From a virus, in IMG/VR virus record IMGVR_UViG_3300035698_001145, positions 1-23,253 of that record: a stretch of 23,253 bases of DNA. One strand, 5' to 3'. Below are positions 6,410-13,962 of the stretch, one piece after another. Every line of letters begins with the position of its first letter. Positions within the stretch are counted from its first letter, which is position 1. Under the pieces are notes generated by a model. That model made no database searches. It had not been told where the DNA came from and saw only the letters and a list, made by a program, of their open reading frames with translations. Position numbers and translations under genes: made by a program.

Positions 6410-7078
6410 ATGATTTTACAATATAAAGAACAAAAAATAGATTTCTTTGAAAAATTTCCAAAAAATCAAAACAATATAGGTTTACAATTGTCAGGCGGCG
6501 CTGATTCTTCATTACTTTTATACCTATTAGTAAAAATGATACAAGATTCAAATAACATTGATAATAAGAAAATATATCCAATTGTGGCGCATGACATTAC
6601 AACACCAGATGTTAAAGCTTATGATGTTGTTAAAAATGTCATAGATTGGATTGAAGAAAAAACAAAATGCAATTTTATACAACCAATATCTGTGACTCCT
6701 TATTTTAATAATTCTAATATAAAAGATGATGTCATGAGAGCAAACAGATTATATCTTAAACAAAGATACGGTTGCACATATACATTAGATGGAATTACTT
6801 TGGGGATGCCAGGAGATCCAAGATTTGGGTATTGTAATTGGGTTGATGATAATAATATTAAAGGACTCTATACTTTATATCCTCACGAATATCCTTTATC
6901 TACGGTAAATAAGAAATTTGTTGCCGCTCAATATGAGAAATTTGGCATCCAAGATCTTTCATATATCACATATATCACAAATAGTTGTGTTGTAAGTTCT
7001 AAAACTCCTTGTAAGGAATGTTGGTGGTGCAAAGAAAGATATTGGGCGTTTGGATCCTATGATGGGGGTTTACAGTAG
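6410..7078 (+). CDS. PP-loop ATPase with QueC-like zinc site
   Basis: The 222 residues carry the N-type ATP pyrophosphatase loop S28-G-G-A-D-S-S34 after strand IGLQL. Near the C-terminus is a four-cysteine cluster, C193, C201, C204 and C207, in the pattern C-x7-C-x2-C-x2-C followed by ER...AFG. That is the zinc site arrangement of QueC (7-cyano-7-deazaguanine synthase). Some phages use QueC for 7-deazaguanine DNA modification, but QueD, QueE or DpdA-like genes are not in this window. The middle is divergent, so another amidating or thiolating PP-loop enzyme is possible. AT-rich, directly after the hydroxylase-like gene, and followed by a promoter. Confidence 0.72.
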   Translation: MILQYKEQKIDFFEKFPKNQNNIGLQLSGGADSSLLLYLLVKMIQDSNNIDNKKIYPIVAHDITTPDVKAYDVVKNVIDWIEEKTKCNFIQPISVTPYFNNSNIKDDVMRANRLYLKQRYGCTYTLDGITLGMPGDPRFGYCNWVDDNNIKGLYTLYPHEYPLSTVNKKFVAAQYEKFGIQDLSYITYITNSCVVSSKTPCKECWWCKERYWAFGSYDGGLQ

Positions 7079-7097
7079 ACCTAAAATATGATAGAAT
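7069..7097 (+). promoter_or_regulatory. Sigma-70-like promoter for gp43
   Basis: TTTACA (7069-7074), 17-base spacer, TAGAAT (7092-7097) with a TGA extended -10. The -35 lies in the end of the PP-loop gene. The sequence TTTACAGTAGAC plus TAAAATATG is nearly repeated at the promoter at 10849. GGAGG precedes the gp43 ATG. Confidence 0.7.
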
Positions 7098-7118
7098 AAA
7101 TTTAATTATGGAGGTCTC

Positions 7119-9623
7119 ATGACATTTTACACAAACGTTGCCAGATACGGCAGCCAAATTCTATATCGTGGCTATACAGACAACGGCACACCAGTTCAAA
7201 CCAAATATAAATTCAAACCCACAATGTTTGTCAATACACAGAATCCGACCGATTGGTCAACTCTGACTGGCAAACCAGTGGCTCCTATTCAGTTTGAAAA
7301 TATGGGTGAGGCCAAGGATTTTATTAAGCAATATGATGAGATTTCCAATTCGGAAATCTTTGGCACCTCCAACTTCATTCACCAGTTTATCACTGAAAAG
7401 TTTCCGAATGATATCAAGTTCAATCGAAAGAACATCAACGTATTCAACTTTGACATTGAAGTCCACTCCGAGGATGGGTTCCCACTCCCAGAAGAAGCCA
7501 AGCATCCGATCACAGCGGTTACAATTAAGTCCAGTCGGTCGCAGGTTTACCATGTGTTTCACTTTGGTGAGTGGGACAAAGACAAGTCTGAAATGTCTCA
7601 CCTGTTGGTGCAAGAGCATCGCGGCAAAAATGAAATTGAAATGCTTGTCATGCTTATTGAATTCTGGAAAAAAGATTATCCAGATGTTTTAACTGGATGG
7701 CATATTCGTTTCTTTGATATTCCATATCTTATTAATCGTATTATGGTTCTTGGTTCAGAAAAGGCAGCTCGATCTTTGTCTCCTTGGAATCTCGTTGATC
7801 AAAGAATGGTTACACAGTTTAATAATCAGGCAATCACATTTGAAATTAAAGGTATTGCAACACTTGACTATATTGAGCTGTTTAAAAAATTTGGCTATTC
7901 ATACGGCACCCAAGAGTCCTACAAACTTGATCATATTGCCCACACAGTATTAGGTGAGCGCAAACTTTCATATGAAGAATATGGTGATTTGCAGACTCTA
8001 TACCTGAAAAACTATCAAAAATACATTGACTATAACATCAAAGATGTTGAATTGGTTGAGCGCATTGATGAAAAGATGGACTTGATTACACTTGCATTGA
8101 CTATGGCATATCGCGGTGGTGTGAATTATCAAGATACTATGGGAACCACGGCAATCTGGGATAGTATTATCTACCGCGAACTTCATAAGTCTAAAATTGC
8201 TGTTCCTGCAAATGAAAATAAAATCAAAAATCCATATCCCGGTGGCTATGTCAAAGATGTTCATGTTGGTTTGCATGAATGGGTCGTCTCTTTTGACCTT
8301 AACTCACTATATCCTAACTTGATTGTTCAATATAATATGTCACCCGAAACTCTTGTTGGCGGTATTGATGGCACATATATGTCTGGTGTTGATCATTATC
8401 TTGAAAATCCAGTTGATCGGAGAGCAGTGGACTTAAATCTTTCGGTTGCCGCAAACGGTTCTTCATATCGTAAGGATCGCCAAGGGTTTCTGCCTAAAAT
8501 CATTGTTGACTACTACAATGAACGTAAGGCAATTAAAAAGGAGATGCTTGAGGCAGAGCAACAATATCAGATTATGAAAACTGTCGAGCTTGAACGTAAG
8601 ATTAACCAACTTGAAAATCGACAGATGGCTATTAAGATCTTGCTTAACTCTCTTTATGGTGCTCTTGGTAATAGACACTTCCGCTACTTTGATATGCGGA
8701 TGGCCGAAGGTATTACTCTATCTGGTCAGTTGACTATCCGCTGGGCCGAACGCGCTATTAACGGCGAAATGAATCGGATTATGCAAACCAAAAACAAAGA
8801 CTATGTTATTGCTATTGATACAGACTCTGTTTACGTTAGCTTTGGTAAATTTATTGATAAACTAAATCCCGAGAACCCAACCCAAGCGCTTGATAAAATC
8901 TGTAATGATCACTTCCTTCCATTCTTGGAGAAATCATATTCAGATCTTTATACTCATATGAATGCTTATGACAAACGTATGGTTATGGCTCGCGAGGTTA
9001 TTGCTGACCGTGCCATCTGGACTGCAAAAAAGCGCTATATTCTAAATGTTCACAATTCGGAAGGTGTGCAATACAAGGAACCAAAACTTAAGATTATGGG
9101 TATTGAGGCTATTAAATCTTCAACCCCGGCTGCTGTTCGTGAAAAGTTTAAAGATATCTTCCATGTAATTATTAATGGCACTGAAACTGATACACAAAAA
9201 TTCATTAAGGACTTTCGTCAATATTTCTATGGCCTGCCTCCAGAAGAGGTTTCTTTTCCTCGTGGCGTTACTAATATCACGAATTGGTCCGATCGTCAGC
9301 TGACATATAAAAAGGGCACTCCAATCCATGTCCGAGGTTCTCTGCTATATAACAAAGCAGTGAAGGATAAATCATTGGATAAAACTCATGCATTGGTTCA
9401 GAATGGCGACAAAATTAAGTTCTGTTATATGATCCAACCAAATCCTATCAAGGAAAATGTTATTGCATTTCCGGACTATCTGCCAAAAGAACTTGGGCTA
9501 CATAAGTATGTAGACTATGAAAAACAATTTGAAAAAACATTTATTGATCCGCTTTCGCCTATTCTTGATGCTGTTGGTTGGTCGGTAGAGGATCGTATGA
9601 CATTGGACGATTTCTTCGGATGA
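7119..9623 (+). CDS. 43: Family B DNA polymerase gp43
   Basis: The 834-residue replicative polymerase (T4 gp43 is 898) has an intact proofreading domain and palm. Exo I is FNFDIEV (about residue 111) and Exo III is YNIKDVELV. Polymerase motif A is SFDLNSLYPN (about 390), motif B KILLNSLYGALGN (about 506) and motif C AIDTDSVYVSF (about 568). The KKRY element (WTAKKRYIL) follows. The C-terminal end LDDFFG resembles the clamp-binding peptide of T4 gp43 (LFDMFDF), which fits the gp45 clamp encoded downstream. It has its own promoter and strong GGAGG site. The 3' end overlaps a decayed sulfotransferase-like ORF by 4 bases. Confidence 0.98.
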   Translation: MTFYTNVARYGSQILYRGYTDNGTPVQTKYKFKPTMFVNTQNPTDWSTLTGKPVAPIQFENMGEAKDFIKQYDEISNSEIFGTSNFIHQFITEKFPNDIKFNRKNINVFNFDIEVHSEDGFPLPEEAKHPITAVTIKSSRSQVYHVFHFGEWDKDKSEMSHLLVQEHRGKNEIEMLVMLIEFWKKDYPDVLTGWHIRFFDIPYLINRIMVLGSEKAARSLSPWNLVDQRMVTQFNNQAITFEIKGIATLDYIELFKKFGYSYGTQESYKLDHIAHTVLGERKLSYEEYGDLQTLYLKNYQKYIDYNIKDVELVERIDEKMDLITLALTMAYRGGVNYQDTMGTTAIWDSIIYRELHKSKIAVPANENKIKNPYPGGYVKDVHVGLHEWVVSFDLNSLYPNLIVQYNMSPETLVGGIDGTYMSGVDHYLENPVDRRAVDLNLSVAANGSSYRKDRQGFLPKIIVDYYNERKAIKKEMLEAEQQYQIMKTVELERKINQLENRQMAIKILLNSLYGALGNRHFRYFDMRMAEGITLSGQLTIRWAERAINGEMNRIMQTKNKDYVIAIDTDSVYVSFGKFIDKLNPENPTQALDKICNDHFLPFLEKSYSDLYTHMNAYDKRMVMAREVIADRAIWTAKKRYILNVHNSEGVQYKEPKLKIMGIEAIKSSTPAAVREKFKDIFHVIINGTETDTQKFIKDFRQYFYGLPPEEVSFPRGVTNITNWSDRQLTYKKGTPIHVRGSLLYNKAVKDKSLDKTHALVQNGDKIKFCYMIQPNPIKENVIAFPDYLPKELGLHKYVDYEKQFEKTFIDPLSPILDAVGWSVEDRMTLDDFFG

Positions 9624-9757
9624 TATTACCCAAAAATATATTAGTTTTAGCTACTCCTAGAACTGGGTCTACTACTTTACTAAAAGTGTTATCCCACGAT
9701 ATGAAAATTTATCCAGAACTATTAGTGGGTAATAATACGCCTGAAACTAACGATTGA
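9620..9757 (+). pseudogene. Remnant of a sulfotransferase-like gene, N-terminal fragment
   Basis: The ATG overlaps the gp43 stop (ATGA). The 45-codon frame reads MILPKNILVLATPRTGSTTL, then helix LKVLSHDMKIYPELL, and stops at TGA 9755-9757. The strand plus TPRTGSTTL is the PAPS 5'-phosphosulfate-binding loop seen at the start of sulfotransferases. Functional members need about 200 residues or more, so this is a fragment. AT-rich codon use resembles the other cargo genes. A short frame beginning at 9754 probably represents another piece of the same gene. Confidence 0.6.
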
Positions 9758-9858
9758 ACTTAGAAAATTTAAAGGATATGGATAGGTGGTTTGAAAAACT
9801 AATATTAGAATATGGTCATCCGTATCCACAATCAAAACTGAAGAGCAAGAGTAAATAA
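9754..9858 (+). pseudogene. Possible C-terminal fragment of the decayed sulfotransferase-like gene
   Basis: After the stop of the N-terminal fragment, another frame stays open for 34 codons and reads like real protein (LKDMDRWFEKLILEYGHPYP, basic tail). Its stop TAA 9856-9858 overlaps the next ATG (TAATG), as real genes do here. It cannot be identified alone. The simplest reading is that an internal deletion joined start and end of a sulfotransferase gene out of frame. Confidence 0.4.
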
Positions 9859-10559
9859 TGCATTATATTTTTGACGTTGATGGCACACTCACACCGAGTC
9901 GTGGTAAAATGGACCCAACATTTGCAAAATTCTTTGAAAAGTTTTGTGATAAAAACAAAGTGTATCTGGTAACTGGCAGTGATAAGCCAAAGACGATTGA
10001 TCAGATTGGAGAAACAATCTATAACAAATGTCAAAAAGTTTATCAATGTAGCGGATCAGAGGTTTACAATGGCAACACAGTGTGTTATTATGATCCGTGG
10101 AAGATTGATGAATCCTCTTACAATTGGTTAGTAGATGCGCTGGGCGAGTCTGACTTTTCCATTCGAACTGGTAATCATATCGAACAAAGAGTCGGTATGG
10201 TTAACTTTAGTGTCGTCGGTCGTAATGCAAATGCAGAAGAAAGAAAAGTATATATTGAATATGAGGCATGGAATTGTGAGCGCCGACAGATTGCAGATGA
10301 ATTCAATGAAACATTCCCACATCTACAAGCAACTATCGGCGGTGAAACTGGAATAGATATCAGCAAACAAGGCGCTGATAAGAGTCAAATACTAAGAGAC
10401 TTTAACCGAAAAGATAGCATCACATTCTTCGGTGATGCAATGTTTGAAGGCGGCAATGACTATCCGCTTAAAGCAGCACTAGACAAAAGAGATTACTATT
10501 CGTTGTGTATTGAGGTAGAATCCTGGGTATACACATACAACAAACTGAAGGACTTATAA
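9858..10559 (+). CDS. Phosphomannomutase-like HAD-family protein
   Basis: The 233 residues match the HAD-type phosphomannomutase (PMM) family rather than the bacterial ManB type. Motif I is FDVDGTLTPSR with nucleophile D6 and acid/base D8. Motif II is LVTGSDKPK. NFSVVGRNA corresponds to the cap-domain NxSPIGR loop. ATIGGETGIDIS plus GADKSQIL precede FFGDAMFEGGNDYPL, the motif IV metal site (FFGD...GGND in PMM). It could interconvert mannose-6-P and mannose-1-P for sugar-nucleotide synthesis or act as a sugar phosphatase. The TAATG overlap with the upstream remnant and the 1-base overlap with MazG indicate one operon. Confidence 0.85.
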   Translation: MHYIFDVDGTLTPSRGKMDPTFAKFFEKFCDKNKVYLVTGSDKPKTIDQIGETIYNKCQKVYQCSGSEVYNGNTVCYYDPWKIDESSYNWLVDALGESDFSIRTGNHIEQRVGMVNFSVVGRNANAEERKVYIEYEAWNCERRQIADEFNETFPHLQATIGGETGIDISKQGADKSQILRDFNRKDSITFFGDAMFEGGNDYPLKAALDKRDYYSLCIEVESWVYTYNKLKDL

Positions 10560-10858
10560 TGGAAAAATATGTAGAACTAATTACTCAATGGCACCATGAT
10601 CGCAATCTAATCCACGGCAGCACAGACAAAGATCAGTATATGAAATTGATCCAAGAAGCAGGTGAGCTATCCGACAACATCTGCAAGTATCGTGATATCC
10701 GAGATGATATTGGAGATATGATGGTTGTTTTGATTAACATTATGGCTCGCAATAATCTTACAATGGAAGAATGCCTTGCTGTTGCATATGATGATATTAA
10801 AGATCGCAAGGGCAAAATGATTGAAGGTGTATTTATAAAAGAAGCGGATTTACAGTAG
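10559..10858 (+). CDS. MazG-like nucleotide pyrophosphohydrolase
   Basis: The 99 residues form a single MazG/dUTPase-like helical domain. QEAGELSDNI gives the first EExxE-like acidic helix, and IRDDIGDMMVVLINI gives the second metal-binding EhxD-like helix, followed by a third helix. Such single-domain proteins hydrolyse (d)NTPs to monophosphates; phage MazG is proposed to influence host nucleotide or alarmone pools. Starts at the last base of the PMM-like stop (TAATG). The -35 element of the next promoter lies in its final codons. Confidence 0.85.
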   Translation: MEKYVELITQWHHDRNLIHGSTDKDQYMKLIQEAGELSDNICKYRDIRDDIGDMMVVLINIMARNNLTMEECLAVAYDDIKDRKGKMIEGVFIKEADLQ

Positions 10859-10877
10859 ACTAAATATGTTGTATAAT
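10849..10877 (+). promoter_or_regulatory. Sigma-70-like promoter for the glycosyltransferase
   Basis: TTTACA (10849-10854), exactly 17 bases, then consensus TATAAT (10872-10877). Transcription would start near 10884, giving a short leader with GGAG before the ATG at 10901. The core TTTACAGTAGAC-TAAATATG repeats the gp43 promoter with few differences. Confidence 0.8.
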
Positions 10878-10900
10878 ACACATATTAAGATGGAGACATT

Positions 10901-11848
10901 ATGACTGATTTGAACCCAAAATACCCTATCTATATTATTTCAAAAGGTAGGGCAGACACACGCCTAACATCAAAGACTCTTGAAGAGATTAATGTTCCAT
11001 ATCGGATTGTAATTGAAGAATCCGAGTTTGATGATTATGCGGCTGTAATTAATCCAAAGAAAATTCTTACACTGCCTACTGGTTTCAGAGAGAATCCTGC
11101 ATGGGCTTTGCCTGATGCTGAAGGCAGAATCGGTGGGTCTATTCCTGCTCGGAATTTTGTTTGGGATCATTCCACGAAAGAAGGCCACGAACGTCATTGG
11201 ATTATGGATGACAACATGCGCTATTTCTATAGATTGAATCGGAACAAAAAACGGCCCGTGGCTACTGGTTCTATTATTCGAGCGGCCGAAGACTTCACCG
11301 ATCGTTATACAAATGTAAAGCAGTCTGGTTTAAACTATGCCTTCTTCTGTCCCTCTGATATTAAAAGACCTCCATATTATTTGAATACCCGAGTTTATAG
11401 CTGTATTCTAAATTCAAATGATTTGGATCTTCGTTGGAGAGGCAAATACAATGAGGATACGGATCTCAGCCTTCGTATTCTAAAAGAAGGCCATTGCACA
11501 ATGCTATATAACTTTGCTCTTTGCGGCAAGGCAGCCACTCACACAATGAAGGGCGGCAATACCGAGGAAGTCTATAATGTTGGCAAAGAAGAGGATTTTG
11601 ACAACCGTATGGAATTTGCTCAATCACTGGCTAATCAACACCCCGATGTTGTTAAGATAACACAAAAGTGGGGCCGAAATCACCACCAGGTTGATTATAG
11701 CGGATTTATTCAAAAGCCTATTAAAAAAGAAGGTCTATATATTCCTAAGGGCAACCATGAATATGGTTTAACGCTTAAACACATCACTGAAGAAAAGAAA
11801 AATGAAATTTTCTATACTAATGTGAAAGGAGAATCTAATGGGAACTAA
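10901..11848 (+). CDS. TET-associated-type glycosyltransferase
   Basis: The 315-residue GT-A-like protein begins PIYIISKGRADTRLTSKTLEE, typical of the phage glycosyltransferases first noted beside TET/JBP DNA-hydroxylases. HWIMDDNM (about residues 100-107) supplies the DxD-like metal motif, and YNEDTDLSLRIL (about 183) the second acidic motif. In hypermodifying phages these enzymes are thought to glycosylate modified pyrimidines in phage DNA. No TET/JBP or hydroxymethylase gene lies in the window, so the acceptor is uncertain. Has its own promoter and GGAG. Its end overlaps the next ORF by 11 bases. Confidence 0.78.
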   Translation: MTDLNPKYPIYIISKGRADTRLTSKTLEEINVPYRIVIEESEFDDYAAVINPKKILTLPTGFRENPAWALPDAEGRIGGSIPARNFVWDHSTKEGHERHWIMDDNMRYFYRLNRNKKRPVATGSIIRAAEDFTDRYTNVKQSGLNYAFFCPSDIKRPPYYLNTRVYSCILNSNDLDLRWRGKYNEDTDLSLRILKEGHCTMLYNFALCGKAATHTMKGGNTEEVYNVGKEEDFDNRMEFAQSLANQHPDVVKITQKWGRNHHQVDYSGFIQKPIKKEGLYIPKGNHEYGLTLKHITEEKKNEIFYTNVKGESNGN

Positions 11849-12125
11849 TAACGTAGATAAAGTCTCAAGTAATGTTTTTATGATGCTTGATGATGAGGAT
11901 AACACAACACCATATGAGTGGGATAACATGCCAGAATTTGTACAAGAAGATAAAGAAGCATATGACGAAGTTGTTGTTCGTTTTCGAAATCAAGAGGACC
12001 TTGATGCATTTGCCAAACTTTTAGACCAACCAAATCTTATTGGTAAGAAGAAGCGCAAGAAATCCACATATTTTCCTGCAGTTGATCGTAAGGCAAATAG
12101 TTTGCTATTTTGGGTGGATGAATAG
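11838..12125 (+). CDS. Small conserved phage protein (95 aa)
   Basis: An acidic N-terminal half (LDDEDNTTPYEWDNMPEF) is followed by a compact domain, YDEVVVRFRNQEDLDAFAKLLDQ, a Lys-rich turn, STYFPAVD and the end FWVDE. The second part resembles a small alpha/beta domain I have seen in phage proteins, alone or fused to ParB-like/DNA-modification proteins (beta strand, EDLxxFxxLL helix, then W/YFP). No function is assigned. AAAGGAG precedes the ATG, which lies within the end of the glycosyltransferase, so co-expression is likely. Confidence 0.7.
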   Translation: MGTNNVDKVSSNVFMMLDDEDNTTPYEWDNMPEFVQEDKEAYDEVVVRFRNQEDLDAFAKLLDQPNLIGKKKRKKSTYFPAVDRKANSLLFWVDE

Positions 12126-12154
12126 TTTACAGGCGCATTAATATGTGATATAAT
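12126..12154 (+). promoter_or_regulatory. Sigma-70-like promoter, possibly giving a leaderless transcript
   Basis: TTTACA (12126-12131), 17-base spacer, TATAAT (12149-12154) with a TGA extended -10. The usual start distance places transcription at about 12160-12162, the first base of the ATG at 12161. No Shine-Dalgarno exists between the -10 and the ATG. Confidence 0.7.
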
Positions 12155-12160
12155 AATATT

Positions 12161-13117
12161 ATGTTTAGTATGACAATATTCAAACCACCTCGCTGGTGGG
12201 CAGAACAAGAAAGGTATGCCTATGATAATAAAACTCATAGGCGTATGGACTTCAAAACATTTGATGGTCTTGAAAAAATATTATACTCACTATCAAAGCA
12301 ATCAAAAGAAGGTAAACTAGATGCAGAACTTATTTCTCCAGCTATATACGAGCCCGGTACTACTCGAGCCAACAAAAATGTATTGGCTTGGGCAGGTTGG
12401 GCAGCTATTGACGTTGACGATATCAACATTGAAGGTGATGTAAATGATTACGTTCGTGGTCTCATTCCTGACTGGCGCTTTGTTTGTTATAGCACTGCGA
12501 GTTCGCGGCCTGATAAAGTCAAGTTTCGAATCGTTGTGGAACTTGACCGTCATATACCAGTGGAACAAATCAAACACTTCTGGTTTGCACTCCAATCGCG
12601 AATTGACGATGCAGGAGATAAGCAATGTAAAGATCTCAGTCGAATGTATTACGTCCCTGCGGCGTATGCTAGTGCTCACAACTTTATTTTCAGTGACGCT
12701 GGCAGTCCTCTTGTTGTGGATGACCTTCTCACCGCCTATCCCTATGTAGAAAAGCAACGGACTGGATCTTTTCTTGATAGACTTCCGCCGGAAATGGTTG
12801 AACAAGTTATAAATCATCGTAAGAGTGTAATGCAAAATACGGACATTAGATGGACTGGATATCACGACTGTCCGTTCTGGCCACGCAAACTTGCTATTGA
12901 GTATGCGACCATTTCTGAGACTGGTTGGTATCATAAGATGTATCAGATGATGGTTGCAATTGCTGCAAGGGCAATTAAAAAAGAATATCCCATATCCGCA
13001 AAACAAATTGCAGAATTGTGCAAACAGTTTGATATGGAAAACGGCGGCTGGTATGAGAATCGGCCTATTGAAACTGAAGCAGATAGAGCTTTGGAGTATG
13101 CGTATAGGAATACTTAA
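12161..13117 (+). CDS. Primase-polymerase-like protein (AEP superfamily candidate)
   Basis: The 318 residues are arranged like archaeo-eukaryotic primase (AEP) proteins of the BT4734/PrimPol type. AGWAAIDVDDIN (about residue 82) gives the hhDhD metal motif. VCYSTASSRPDKVKFRIVVEL gives the S-x-x-K/R segment with a final strand. CKDLSRMYYVPAAYA gives the third conserved block. The C-terminal 100 residues, with WYHKMYQMMVAIAARAI and repeated helices, resemble PriCT-like domains. It may prime DNA synthesis at the replication fork. A DnaG-type gp61 primase, the T4 solution, is not in this window. Start ATG 12161 sits at the predicted transcription start; an alternative is ATG 12170. Confidence 0.6.
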   Translation: MFSMTIFKPPRWWAEQERYAYDNKTHRRMDFKTFDGLEKILYSLSKQSKEGKLDAELISPAIYEPGTTRANKNVLAWAGWAAIDVDDINIEGDVNDYVRGLIPDWRFVCYSTASSRPDKVKFRIVVELDRHIPVEQIKHFWFALQSRIDDAGDKQCKDLSRMYYVPAAYASAHNFIFSDAGSPLVVDDLLTAYPYVEKQRTGSFLDRLPPEMVEQVINHRKSVMQNTDIRWTGYHDCPFWPRKLAIEYATISETGWYHKMYQMMVAIAARAIKKEYPISAKQIAELCKQFDMENGGWYENRPIETEADRALEYAYRNT

Positions 13118-13962
13118 TGGATAAAATTCTTTTATCTTCTGGTTGTTCTTATACAGATCAGAACTATATGTCTATGGACCATTCCATTCCAGATAATGAA
13201 CGCGGCGGATGGGCAATGTGGCCAGAACTTATGGCAAAAGAATTAAAACTAAAATCAGTTAATGTTGGAGAAAAGGGCAGAGACAATAGTTACATTTTGG
13301 ATTCTATAATAGATGGAATATCTGCTTATGGTGAGTCAATAGACACTATTGCAATACTATGGTCATCTGCCGATAGAATGCCATTTTTTGACAATTCATT
13401 AATACCTTTAGCTGAATTGCATATTATGCTTATGGATTATAGAACAACATCTATAGATGAATGGATGAAAAGATTTGGTTTATCCGATTTGTCTTACACT
13501 GTTATGAATAACAAAAATTTTAATATGAATAAAATGCTGCAAACTTGGATTCAGGCGCCATTAAAAAAATTATTTACAATCATTGAGCTTTGTGATAAGT
13601 TTGGTTACAAGCTTGTAATGGGCCAAGGCGCAGCTTACTTCCAAGAAAAACCTATCAATGATTTGGTAGATGAAGGATACTTTAATACTAAATATAAGAT
13701 TAATACCAAGGATAAAATATCTTACTTTATGTCAAGCCCTCAATTTAATCTATTGGAACAAAGTAGATCAAAGATAGTTGGATGGCCTTTTATGCCAGAG
13801 ATAGGCGGATGGGACTTTGATATTATTAGAGCACAACAACACAATTCTGATAATATACTTACTGTTTCAAATTTGGATTTTCACCCAAATGCTAAGGGGC
13901 AGGAACTCTTTGCCAAAATATTCATAGATCGTTGGAATAAACTACATAGGAATACTAAATGA
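13117..13962 (+). CDS. SGNH/GDSL-like hydrolase
   Basis: The 281-residue product starts ILLSSGCSYTD, where GCS (S11) replaces the GDS nucleophile block. NVGEKGRDNSYI supplies the Gly and Asn of the oxyanion hole, and LDFHPNAKGQELFA near residue 254 supplies the catalytic Asp/His pair (DxxH-like, here D-F-H-P). It likely cleaves an ester, such as an acyl group on a sugar, and would fit the neighbouring sugar-nucleotide genes. No signal peptide, so probably cytoplasmic. AT-rich. Its junctions on both sides share an ATAGGAA-TACT-AATG sequence with the following gene starts. Confidence 0.7.
   Translation: MDKILLSSGCSYTDQNYMSMDHSIPDNERGGWAMWPELMAKELKLKSVNVGEKGRDNSYILDSIIDGISAYGESIDTIAILWSSADRMPFFDNSLIPLAELHIMLMDYRTTSIDEWMKRFGLSDLSYTVMNNKNFNMNKMLQTWIQAPLKKLFTIIELCDKFGYKLVMGQGAAYFQEKPINDLVDEGYFNTKYKINTKDKISYFMSSPQFNLLEQSRSKIVGWPFMPEIGGWDFDIIRAQQHNSDNILTVSNLDFHPNAKGQELFAKIFIDRWNKLHRNTK

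Noticed and set aside
12317-13006. 229-residue open frame on the minus strand opposite the primase-polymerase-like gene
   Set aside because: It has no recognisable domain or ribosome binding site, and the plus-strand frame has clear motifs. It is a shadow frame, like the other minus-strand frames.
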